This document shows, in pieces, positions 1 to 5,252 of a stretch of DNA of 5,252 bases. A model generated the notes under the pieces. It searched no databases and was not told the DNA's origin. It saw nothing but the letters and a program-made list of their open reading frames with translations. The DNA comes from Gammaproteobacteria bacterium (lineage in GTDB: Bacteria; Pseudomonadota; Gammaproteobacteria; UBA9214): NCBI GenBank assembly GCA_003454335.1, contig DMKK01000256.1, positions 2,561 to 7,812 of the forward strand, given 5' to 3'. How positions within the stretch are numbered: the stretch's first letter is position 1; every line of letters begins with the position of its first letter. The translations under genes and the position numbers were made by a program.

Positions 1-11
1 CCCTGCAGGCG

Positions 12-40
12 AAGCGCATCGATCTCGACATGATGCGCTT
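12..40. other. 9-bp perfect inverted repeat downstream of the LTA synthase-like gene
   Basis: AAGCGCATC at 12-20 is the exact reverse complement of GATGCGCTT at 32-40, with an 11-nt loop. On the minus strand the stem starts 6 nt after the stop codon of the LTA synthase-like gene, where a terminator hairpin would sit. No T-tract follows the stem on the minus strand, so it does not meet the usual rule for an intrinsic terminator. It could instead block 3' exonucleases or be a chance dyad: a 9-bp stem with a short loop is expected roughly 0.2 times in a random 5-kb sequence. Confidence 0.4.
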
Positions 41-46
41 TGTACA

Positions 47-1978
47 CTATTTATCGACAGGCGCTGTTGTGTACAGGCGGTTGCGGTACAGATAATCCAG
101 CACAACGACAAACGCGAGTGCATCTTTCTCAAGTGCTGCATTGTGCTCCGCGGGTTCCAGGTGATCCTCTGCCGTAACACGGTAGGTCTCTGCCGGTTTG
201 TCGGGCTGAATAATGGCAATCTCGTCTGCATAACGCAAACCGTATAACTCGTGAAACTGCAGCAATGACACACCTGTCTGCCTGTCGGAGAATATTGAAT
301 TACCCAGTATCGGGTAAGCAAGATCCAGCCCCAGTAAATCAAGTGCCGTAGCAAGTGCATCCGGCTGGGTCACGAGCTTGTCGATCCGCTCGGGCGTCAC
401 GCCCCCGCCAAGAATAAGACCCGGAACCCGGAAGGTATCAACAGGAATAATATCATCGCCATATACCCGTACATTATGGTCGGCGATGACCATAATGACC
501 GTATCATCGTAGTAACCGTTTTCTTTCGCCAGGTCAATAAATTTTCCGATAGCGTAATCTGCAAACTTGATGGCATTCTTGTCGCTCTTTGCAGGCACAC
601 CGGGTAGCAACTCGATGCGCCCCTCGGGAAATTCAAATGGAGAATGGTTGGTCGTTGAAAACATCACCGACACAAACGGCTCGCCTGCCTTGTTCCATTT
701 ACTGAATAACTGGTTCGCCTTCACCACCAGATCTTCATCACTGACTCCCCAGGTGCCGTGAAAGCTGGCCTCCGTGAATGTCGGTTCGTCGTAAATCTCA
801 TCGAAGCCATTGCCAAAAAACCATGATTTCATATTGTCAAAGCGGCTTTCACCTCCATAAAAGAAGCTGCTCCGATAGCCATGCGGCTTTAACAAACCGG
901 CGACGGTAAAAAAACCGGACTGCGACTGGTTTCTTTTCACCACGCCCTGCCCCGGCGTTGACAGGAACCCGGCAACAGTGCCCGAAATCCCGCGAATACT
1001 CCGGGTACCATTGGAATACAGCCGAGTGAACAGCACGCCTTCCTCGCTCAACTCATTCAACCGCGGTGTAATCCCGGGTTCACCACCAATGGCTGCAACA
1101 AACTGGGCACCAATGCTTTCCTGTATAAAAATCACCAGGTTTTTCTTTTTCTCACTACTGAAATGGCTGGCCACCTCGCGCATGAACGGTGTCTCGCCGG
1201 TGGTCTCGATGTTCAGTCGATTTCCGACACGCTGCAGTGCTTTATCAATCTTCATGGAACCGTATTTATCAGCGGTGCCATCATGTGCGACGCGCGAATA
1301 GGCAGCGTACACCACATTATGGATAGTATTTTTCGCCAGCTCATTCAACAGCCGGTTGTTGGAAAAGACGGCATCCGAGGGATTTGCCGGCCGGTGTCCG
1401 AATGAAGAGCGCAGCCCCGCAAAGATAATAATGAAAATCGGGATAAATACGATGGCGCGCTTCCACCACGCAACGCTGTAAACATCAAGAATTGCAGGTT
1501 TTATTCTGCGGTAAAACCACCAGCCAAGCGCTGCCATCATCAGACCAGCCAGCAGCAACTCCAGCTTGTAGACAGCCCAGATGGTATTCATTACCTCTAC
1601 GGGGTACTTGAGGTAATTAATAAAAATAACGTTTGGCCGCACATCATATTCTGCGATGAATGGCAGCGTGGCATTTTCCATATACACGGCCAGCACAAAC
1701 AGCACCAACAGAACAACACTGGTTAGCGTGCTGCCGAGTTTCGCCCAGGCACCGGGCAGAAATGAAATCAGCAATGCCGGAATCAGCAGAAAGGCGCAGG
1801 CGGTTATGGTATCCAGCCGCAAGCCATAGAGAAAGGTCCACCAGATACTATGGTCTGCATCGATTATCCTGTCGTAAAAATAAACGATGAAAGCGGCACG
1901 CCCAACGGCGAAGACCGCAATAAAATACAGGTATACCCTGAACAGTACCGCAACGGGCTTTAGAAAGTCAGAAAACAT
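47..1978 (-). CDS. LTA synthase/OpgB-like membrane sulfatase-fold transferase
   Basis: This 643-residue inner-membrane protein belongs to the LTA synthase family of the alkaline phosphatase/sulfatase superfamily. About five hydrophobic helices lie near residues 10-33, 56-76, 82-100, 138-155 and 173-190. An extracytoplasmic catalytic domain follows from about 278. Likely metal and catalytic residues are E287 (IFIQES), T325 (NGTRS, the nucleophile) and D500-H501 (IADHN). H445 (TTNHSPF) is a probable substrate ligand. The 175-residue step from T325 to D500 equals that between T300 and D475 of S. aureus LtaS. Known relatives move phosphoglycerol from phosphatidylglycerol onto LTA or periplasmic glucans; a phosphoethanolamine transferase or hydrolase role is also possible, and the acceptor cannot be read here. 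The start is fixed: an in-frame stop lies at 2012-2014 and no other ATG, GTG or TTG lies between. No Shine-Dalgarno precedes it; an inverted repeat ends 4 nt upstream. Sampled G+C is about 49%, below the neighbours. Confidence 0.88.
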   Translation of the reverse strand: MFSDFLKPVAVLFRVYLYFIAVFAVGRAAFIVYFYDRIIDADHSIWWTFLYGLRLDTITACAFLLIPALLISFLPGAWAKLGSTLTSVVLLVLFVLAVYMENATLPFIAEYDVRPNVIFINYLKYPVEVMNTIWAVYKLELLLAGLMMAALGWWFYRRIKPAILDVYSVAWWKRAIVFIPIFIIIFAGLRSSFGHRPANPSDAVFSNNRLLNELAKNTIHNVVYAAYSRVAHDGTADKYGSMKIDKALQRVGNRLNIETTGETPFMREVASHFSSEKKKNLVIFIQESIGAQFVAAIGGEPGITPRLNELSEEGVLFTRLYSNGTRSIRGISGTVAGFLSTPGQGVVKRNQSQSGFFTVAGLLKPHGYRSSFFYGGESRFDNMKSWFFGNGFDEIYDEPTFTEASFHGTWGVSDEDLVVKANQLFSKWNKAGEPFVSVMFSTTNHSPFEFPEGRIELLPGVPAKSDKNAIKFADYAIGKFIDLAKENGYYDDTVIMVIADHNVRVYGDDIIPVDTFRVPGLILGGGVTPERIDKLVTQPDALATALDLLGLDLAYPILGNSIFSDRQTGVSLLQFHELYGLRYADEIAIIQPDKPAETYRVTAEDHLEPAEHNAALEKDALAFVVVLDYLYRNRLYTTAPVDK

Positions 1979-1982
1979 AGCT

Positions 1983-2070
1983 AAGGAATCAATGGGGTCA
2001 GTGTCGATTGATTATCACTAAATCTGGCTGCTCGGTATAAATCAATCGACACTGACCCCATTGATTTCTT
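1983..2070. repeat. Nested 31-bp inverted repeat, REP/BIME-like
   Basis: The arms at 1983-2013 and 2040-2070 are reverse complements at 30 of 31 positions, including 27 uninterrupted pairs (1987-2013 with 2040-2066). A 26-nt spacer separates them. Each arm is also symmetric: AATCAAT at one end and ATTGATT at the other, around a core reading GGGGTCAGTGTCG or its complement. The heptamer therefore occurs four times in alternating orientation, so the DNA or RNA can fold as one long hairpin or two small ones. This layout resembles paired REP sequences (BIMEs) or a small non-autonomous element moved by an IS200/IS605-like Y1 transposase (RAYT). From memory, similar GGGGTCAG/CTGACCCC palindromes occur between genes of environmental gammaproteobacteria, but I could not check this. 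No transposase is in the window. The repeat begins 2 nt after the EEP stop codon and ends 4 nt before the next start codon. The fold is certain; the element class is inferred. Confidence 0.93.
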
Positions 2071-2072
2071 CA

Positions 2073-2900
2073 TTAGCCCAGGTGAACTGAATCTGGCAGG
2101 GTAATCTGCATTTCAATCGGTAAATGATCAGACAGAGAAAAGTTCAGTGCCTTCACATGATCGACCTGCAAGGTTGGTGTAACGAGGATGTGGTCGATAT
2201 TGCGATGCGGCTGCCAGCTCGGAAAAGTGCATATGTCATGCATCGGCTCACTCATCATGGTGCGGTTGATCAGGTAGTCCATCTCGGCACTTTTTGAGTG
2301 GCAGTTCAGATCACCCATCACAATCACGTGCCGGTATTCATTCACGATATCGCTGATGTAATCGAACTGGCGCAAACGTGCGCGCTGCCCGAGCGCCATG
2401 TGCAGAATCAGCACCACCAGCGAATGCTGTTTGTTCCCGTAACGGATAAACAGCGCACCACGCCCCGGGATCCTGCCTGGCAAGCGGTGCTCAACGATCT
2501 CGGCAGGACTGAAACGACTCAGCAAACCGGTACTGTGGCTGGCAAAACGTCCGATACGACGATTTGTCTGGTCCGACCAGAACGGCATGCCCGCCTTTTC
2601 ACTCAGGTACTGCGTCAGATTGACATAACTGCTGCGCAGGCTGCCGGCATCCAGTTCCTGCAAACCGACAATGTCATAGTCTTTTACCAGCCGTGCTATA
2701 CGATCAAGATTACTGAAGCGCTGTGCATGCGGCAGGACATGTTTCCAGCTGCGGGTAATATAGTGCCGGTAGCGGGCTGTGCTGATACCCGCCTGAATGT
2801 TGTAACTTAGCAAGCGGATTCGTTGTCCCATATTGACATCCACCTTGACGGGCGCCCTGAGTTCAGATGTTGCTTGTCGCGGTGTTGCCAGCTCGGGCAT
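2073..2900 (-). CDS. Endonuclease/exonuclease/phosphatase (EEP) family protein
   Basis: This 275-residue protein has the full motif set of the DNase I/exonuclease III/phosphatase fold. N34 is in SYNIQ, E82 in LQELD (metal ligand), H167 in ILHMALGQRAR, D197 and N199 in VMGDLN, D236-H237 in NIDHI, and D258-H259 in LSDHLP (catalytic His). Members hydrolyse phosphodiester or phosphomonoester bonds in nucleic acids, phospholipids or small phosphates, and these motifs do not reveal the substrate. I see no signal peptide, so a cytoplasmic location is likely. The ATG at 2900 has a good Shine-Dalgarno, AGGAA on the minus strand at 2906-2910, 5 nt upstream. M24 is a possible later start just before the domain. 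A homologous gene follows dsbA in pseudomonads (from memory), so its place here is conserved. It lies 154 nt after dsbA, with an AT-rich patch at about 2978-3002 that could hold a promoter. The nested inverted repeat begins right after its stop. Confidence 0.9.
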   Translation of the reverse strand: MPELATPRQATSELRAPVKVDVNMGQRIRLLSYNIQAGISTARYRHYITRSWKHVLPHAQRFSNLDRIARLVKDYDIVGLQELDAGSLRSSYVNLTQYLSEKAGMPFWSDQTNRRIGRFASHSTGLLSRFSPAEIVEHRLPGRIPGRGALFIRYGNKQHSLVVLILHMALGQRARLRQFDYISDIVNEYRHVIVMGDLNCHSKSAEMDYLINRTMMSEPMHDICTFPSWQPHRNIDHILVTPTLQVDHVKALNFSLSDHLPIEMQITLPDSVHLG

Positions 2901-2905
2901 GCCAG

Positions 2906-2910
2906 TTCCT
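2906..2910 (-). promoter_or_regulatory. Shine-Dalgarno of the EEP-family gene
   Basis: AGGAA on the minus strand lies 5 nt before the ATG at 2898-2900. It favours this start over the internal ATG at 2829-2831, which has only a weaker purine-rich stretch upstream. Confidence 0.6.
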
Positions 2911-3017
2911 GTTTGTTCCGTTTATTTCACCCGCAATTCACCGGGCATCCATAAAGCATCCACTGGCAACTCCGGCCAGTATCATTAGTACATAATAGTA
3001 TAGCCGGAAGCCGGGGA

Positions 3018-3041
3018 CTTCCCTTCAGTTTGCCAGGGAAG
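3018..3041 (-). other. Hairpin after dsbA, weak terminator candidate
   Basis: On the minus strand CTTCCCT (3041-3035) pairs with AGGGAAG (3024-3018) across a 10-nt loop, starting 13 nt after the dsbA stop codon. GTCCCC follows instead of a T-run, and the second arm can also pair with that GTCCCC. It may slow or partly end transcription, or protect the dsbA message. It is a weak intrinsic terminator at best. Confidence 0.3.
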
Positions 3042-3054
3042 CGGTTCCGATGGG

Positions 3055-3714
3055 CTATTGGGCAACCGTAGCAGCGTCTGCAGCGGCCTGTGGACGTTCC
3101 TGCACAATCAGGTAATCCATGACCTTGATGGCTTTCTCATTGGTACCGGCCTGACTGGCGCTGGTGCTGTATTTGCCATTGATGATAATAGTCGGCACAC
3201 CTGTGATCGCATAGCGCTTGGTCATCTGCTTCGCGTTGTTGAGCTTCACATTGACAGCAAATGAGTTGAACGTGCTGTTGAAATCCTCGGCCGACACGCC
3301 CTGCTCGACAAACAGCGCCTGCACCGTCGCCTCATCCCTGATCTTCTTTCTGTCATTGTGAAGTGCATCGAACAGTGCAAGGTGCACCTTGTCATTAACG
3401 CCCAGCAGTTCAGCCGTGTAGTAGGCCTTGCCAAGCAACTCCCAGCTCGGACCCAGCACGGCGGGCATCCGGATAAATTCAACATCATCAGGCTTGCTGG
3501 CCTGCCATTCCGTCAGCAGTGGTTCGAGACGATAACAATGGGGGCAGCCATACCAGAACAGCTCCACGACCTCGATCTTGTCATCGGTCGAGGTCGGCTG
3601 CGGGTTTGCAAGCACGAGATATTCCTTGCCGGCCTGGTAGTCTTCAGCCATCACGGCAGTCGCAATGAAACACGGGAGAATCACTGCCAGCAACCATCTT
3701 GTTACCATCTTCAT
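3055..3714 (-). CDS. dsbA: Thiol:disulfide interchange protein DsbA
   Basis: This is the periplasmic oxidase that donates disulfide bonds to newly exported proteins and is normally re-oxidised by DsbB, which is not in the window. Numbered from the ATG at 3714 it has 219 residues. A signal peptide (charged start, then a hydrophobic stretch) ends at VMA, with likely cleavage after A23. The thioredoxin active site CPHC is C57-P58-H59-C60 within ELFWYGCPHCYRLEP. The helical insert follows, then the cis-proline loop GVPT with P174. Length and motifs fit a standard gammaproteobacterial DsbA. A GTG at 3723 would add three residues, but its G is the last base of the AGGAG Shine-Dalgarno at 3723-3727, so that site cannot serve it. 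The same site stands 8 nt before the ATG, which is therefore preferred. The tail after residue 206 is rich in Ala and Gln. It lies 123 nt downstream of cytochrome c4 on the same strand. Confidence 0.96.
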   Translation of the reverse strand: MKMVTRWLLAVILPCFIATAVMAEDYQAGKEYLVLANPQPTSTDDKIEVVELFWYGCPHCYRLEPLLTEWQASKPDDVEFIRMPAVLGPSWELLGKAYYTAELLGVNDKVHLALFDALHNDRKKIRDEATVQALFVEQGVSAEDFNSTFNSFAVNVKLNNAKQMTKRYAITGVPTIIINGKYSTSASQAGTNEKAIKVMDYLIVQERPQAAADAATVAQ

Positions 3715-3722
3715 AAATCCCA

Positions 3723-3727
3723 CTCCT
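3723..3727 (-). promoter_or_regulatory. Shine-Dalgarno that fixes the dsbA start
   Basis: AGGAG on the minus strand overlaps the upstream GTG (3721-3723) by one base and lies 8 nt before the ATG at 3712-3714. This spacing rules out the GTG and supports the ATG. Confidence 0.8.
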
Positions 3728-3790
3728 GAATATTATCTGTCTTTAATGACAACAGATTGACACCGTTTGCAGCCCGCAGTTCCGTATACA

Positions 3791-3826
3791 GGCTTGCCAG
3801 CATAAGCCACTATACCCGCTAACGGG
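3791..3826 (-). other. Two small hairpins after cytochrome c4
   Basis: Reading the minus strand after the cytochrome c4 stop, CCCG/CGGG (3826-3823 with 3818-3815, 4-nt loop) is followed by GGCTT/AAGCC (3808-3804 with 3795-3791, 8-nt loop). Neither has a T-run. A longer-range pairing is also possible between GCAGCC at the stop codon (3838-3833) and GGCTGC (3774-3769). The 123-nt gap could hold an attenuator or partial terminator that lowers read-through into dsbA. The stems are short, so this is weak evidence. Confidence 0.25.
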
Positions 3827-3837
3827 CTTGCAGGCTG

Positions 3838-4449
3838 CTAGTGCAGTCCCTGGACATAGCTTGCGACCGCACGAATCTCCTTGTTGGTCATGCGGCTGGC
3901 GGTGATCTGCATCATCTTGATCGAATTTTCGTTTACCCGGTTACCCTCGGCAAACCCGTGCAGCTGGTTTTCTACATACTTGGCATGCTGGCCGCGCAGG
4001 GCCGGGTAATTGGCCGGCGGGTTGCCTGCACCTTTCGGACCATGGCAGCCCATGCAGGGAGCAACACCGCTTTCGGAATTGCCGCCACGATAGATTCTCT
4101 CTCCCAGCTCAACCAGTTCAGGGTCAGCGGTACCGTAGGCGACTTTTTGGCTGGCGAAATAAGCTGCCAGGTCTTCGTGGTCCTGCTCTGTCAGGTTGCC
4201 GACAATACCTTTCATGATGGCGTTGTCACGCTCACCATCGGAGAAGTACAGCAACTGCTGGATGAGATAGCCTTCATGCTGACCGGCCAGTTTCGGCCAT
4301 TCCGGATTGACGCTGTTGCCGTCAATACTGTGGCAGGCGACACAGGAGGCGGACTTGGTCTTGCCGGCCTCAGCATCACCTTCGGCCTGGGCCTGTGTGA
4401 ACGCCATTGAAATCAGTAAACTCATTGTTATTACAAGGTAATTCTTCAT
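3838..4449 (-). CDS. Cytochrome c4, dihaem periplasmic electron carrier
   Basis: This 203-residue dihaem cytochrome c passes electrons in the periplasm, in known relatives between the bc1 complex or other donors and terminal oxidases such as cbb3. A Sec signal peptide ends at AQA, with likely cleavage after residue 22. Two similar class I domains follow. The first haem site is CVACH (C36, C39, H40) with axial Met probably M79 (NAIMKG). The second is CMGCH (C132, C135, H136) with axial Met probably M180. I placed M180 by aligning the two halves: M79 and M180 both lie six residues before the matching N-L-T and R-M-T. The repeated G-Q-H motifs (LAGQH near 57, LRGQH near 154) also mark the duplicated c4 fold. 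AGGAG at 4460-4464 is the Shine-Dalgarno, 10 nt upstream. A strong promoter and a leader hairpin precede the gene, and engB is divergent. Haem attachment would need the Ccm machinery, not seen here. Confidence 0.95.
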   Translation of the reverse strand: MKNYLVITMSLLISMAFTQAQAEGDAEAGKTKSASCVACHSIDGNSVNPEWPKLAGQHEGYLIQQLLYFSDGERDNAIMKGIVGNLTEQDHEDLAAYFASQKVAYGTADPELVELGERIYRGGNSESGVAPCMGCHGPKGAGNPPANYPALRGQHAKYVENQLHGFAEGNRVNENSIKMMQITASRMTNKEIRAVASYVQGLH

Positions 4450-4469
4450 TTCAGAGCAACTCCTGTATC

Positions 4470-4493
4470 CACCCGTCCGGCAGTGGACGGGTG
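4470..4493. other. 9-bp hairpin in the cytochrome c4 leader
   Basis: CACCCGTCC at 4470-4478 is the exact reverse complement of GGACGGGTG at 4485-4493, with a 6-nt loop. It lies inside the predicted cytochrome c4 leader, with 5 nt between the stem and the AGGAG Shine-Dalgarno at 4460-4464. As RNA it would be a stable GC-rich stem beside the ribosome landing site, so it could affect translation or message stability. As DNA it could be a protein-binding dyad. No T-run follows on either strand, so it is not a classic terminator. The fold is visible; any role is inferred. Confidence 0.5.
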
Positions 4494-4547
4494 CTGTGCA
4501 TGCGGGATTTGCGACTGCCTGCGCATACGGACGAAAAAAGGGTCCTT

Positions 4548-4576
4548 TTTATACCCGTCACAGCGCACGGGGTCAA
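4548..4576 (-). promoter_or_regulatory. Sigma70-type promoter for cytochrome c4
   Basis: On the minus strand TTGACC (4576-4571) and TATAAA (4553-4548) are separated by exactly 17 nt. Each hexamer differs from consensus at one position (TTGACA, TATAAT). Transcription would begin near 4543, giving a leader of about 94 nt before the ATG at 4449. This is the best promoter match I saw in the window, and it points into the cytochrome c4-dsbA direction. Confidence 0.7.
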
Positions 4577-4611
4577 CCAGGGCCGGCGCCAGGCAGGCGT
4601 GAAACTGTCAC

Positions 4612-4640
4612 TTTCCAAGGGCGCTGAAGTCGCGTCTAAT
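4612..4640 (+). promoter_or_regulatory. Weak candidate engB promoter
   Basis: TTTCCA (4612-4617; 4 of 6 to TTGACA) and TCTAAT (4635-4640; 5 of 6 to TATAAT) are 17 nt apart. The start of transcription would fall near 4647, only about 5 nt before the engB ATG, making the message almost leaderless. The match is modest, and another promoter farther upstream in the divergent region is equally possible. Confidence 0.3.
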
Positions 4641-4651
4641 GCGGACTACTC

Positions 4652-5252
4652 ATGAAAAACCTTTTTCAGCAAACCCGTTTCATCCTTGGCACACCGGACA
4701 GCCGCCAGGGACCGCCTGACAGTGGCGTTGAGGTTGCCTTTGCCGGTCGTTCCAATGCCGGCAAATCCAGCGCCCTGAATGTCATCACCGGGCAGCGCTC
4801 GCTCGCGCGCATCAGCAAGGCGCCAGGGCGCACGCGTGAGATCAATTTTTTTGAGGTGCGTGACGGTATTCGCCTGGTTGATCTCCCGGGCTATGGCTAT
4901 GCAAAGGTATCCAAGTCCATGAAAGGCCAGTGGCAACGCAACATTGCCCGCTACCTGGAAACCCGCCAGTCACTCTGTGGCGTGGTGCTGCTGATGGATG
5001 TCCGGCACCCGCTCAAGGACTACGATCAGCAGGTGCTCAACTGGTGTTATGCCGCCGAACTGCAAACCCATGTGCTGCTTACCAAGGCCGACAAACTAAA
5101 ACGCGGTCCCGCGCAGTCTGCCCTGCTGCAAACCCGCAAGAGGTTGCAGAACCTGCATCCCGAAGCATCTATTCAACTGTTTTCCGCCCATACCCGTGCG
5201 GGCGATGAGGCACTGCAACAGGTGCTCTATGGCTGGCTGGGGTTGAATGAAA
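4652..5252 (+). CDS. engB: Ribosome-assembly GTPase EngB/YihA (3' end outside window)
   Basis: EngB (YihA/YsxC) is a small TrmE-Era-EngA-YihA class GTPase needed for large ribosomal subunit assembly in the cytoplasm. Two hundred codons are present and the frame is still open at the window edge; the E. coli protein has about 210, so only a short tail is missing. G1/P-loop is GRSNAGKS (32-39), preceded by EVAFA. The G2 threonine is T61 in PGRTREINFF, G3 is DLPGYG (77-82), G4 is TKAD (144-147) and G5 is SA (178-179). The N-terminal FQQTRF is typical of gammaproteobacterial members. The start is well fixed: an in-frame TAA lies at 4637-4639 and no other start codon lies between. The Shine-Dalgarno is poor, with only a GGA at 4643-4645. 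The gene is divergent from cytochrome c4, an arrangement known in related genomes. All GTPase motifs are intact. Confidence 0.97.
   Translation, partial: MKNLFQQTRFILGTPDSRQGPPDSGVEVAFAGRSNAGKSSALNVITGQRSLARISKAPGRTREINFFEVRDGIRLVDLPGYGYAKVSKSMKGQWQRNIARYLETRQSLCGVVLLMDVRHPLKDYDQQVLNWCYAAELQTHVLLTKADKLKRGPAQSALLQTRKRLQNLHPEASIQLFSAHTRAGDEALQQVLYGWLGLNE

Noticed and set aside
1983..2070. Classic intrinsic terminator for the EEP gene
   Set aside because: The stem is far longer than usual, the loop is 26 nt, and no T-run follows on the minus strand. It may still affect transcription, but a repeat element explains it better.
2298..2810. 170-codon open frame on the plus strand
   Set aside because: It lies entirely opposite the EEP gene, whose motifs are complete. 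Its translation shows no recognisable domain, so it is a shadow frame.
2997..3002. TATACT on the minus strand as a -10 for the EEP gene
   Set aside because: No acceptable -35 lies 16-18 nt upstream, so I mention the AT-rich patch only within the gene entry.
3841..4410. 189-codon open frame on the plus strand
   Set aside because: It mirrors cytochrome c4 in antisense. The minus frame has both haem motifs and a signal peptide, and the plus frame has no credible motifs.
4534..4550. A6-GGGTCC-T5 stretch resembling a bidirectional terminator
   Set aside because: The dyad leaves a loop of only about 2 nt, so no proper hairpin forms, and it overlaps the -10 and start region of the cytochrome c4 promoter.
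4570..4576. GGGGTCA resembling the core of the 1983-2070 repeat
   Set aside because: Only 7 bases match and there is no dyad or AATCAAT flank. It is explained by the -35 box TTGACC on the minus strand.
4646..4936. 96-codon open frame on the minus strand
   Set aside because: It is antisense to the EngB P-loop and switch regions, with no independent evidence.
4930..5208. 92-codon open frame on the plus strand
   Set aside because: It lies out of frame inside engB, and its Ala/Arg/Pro-rich translation is typical of a shifted frame.

Overview
The window reads as chromosomal DNA from a gammaproteobacterium, probably environmental and of moderate G+C. The main evidence is the gene set and order: the ribosome-assembly GTPase EngB/YihA, divergent from a dihaem cytochrome c4, then DsbA, then an endonuclease/exonuclease/phosphatase-family (EEP) protein. 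From memory this order resembles the engB-cc4-dsbA-EEP neighbourhood of Pseudomonas and relatives. No species can be named from the sequence alone.

Layout, left to right. Positions 47-1978 (minus) encode a five-helix membrane protein with an extracytoplasmic sulfatase-fold domain, an LTA synthase/OpgB-like phosphoglycerol (or related) transferase. Positions 1983-2070 are a near-perfect 31-bp inverted repeat with internal symmetry. It fills almost the whole gap between that gene and the EEP-family gene at 2073-2900 (minus). Next come dsbA (3055-3714, minus; the start is corrected here from an upstream GTG to an ATG) and cytochrome c4 (3838-4449, minus). A divergent control region of about 200 bp (4450-4651) holds a very good sigma70-type promoter for cytochrome c4 and a 9-bp hairpin in its leader. 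engB (4652 to the window edge, plus) follows and lacks only its last residues. No gap without a gene exceeds 300 bp.

The four minus-strand genes could be read in series from the cytochrome c4 promoter, but the gaps of 95-154 bp and several hairpins between them mean one operon is not assured. Three genes concern the cell envelope: cytochrome c4 (periplasmic electron transfer), DsbA (disulfide formation) and the LTA synthase-like protein (envelope modification). EngB is a housekeeping ribosome-assembly factor.

I found no CRISPR array, RNA gene, transposase, phage gene or clearly new multi-gene system. The feature most worth a second look is the nested inverted repeat. It resembles a REP/BIME-type or non-autonomous element, and it occupies the place where the promoter and ribosome binding site of the LTA synthase-like gene should be.
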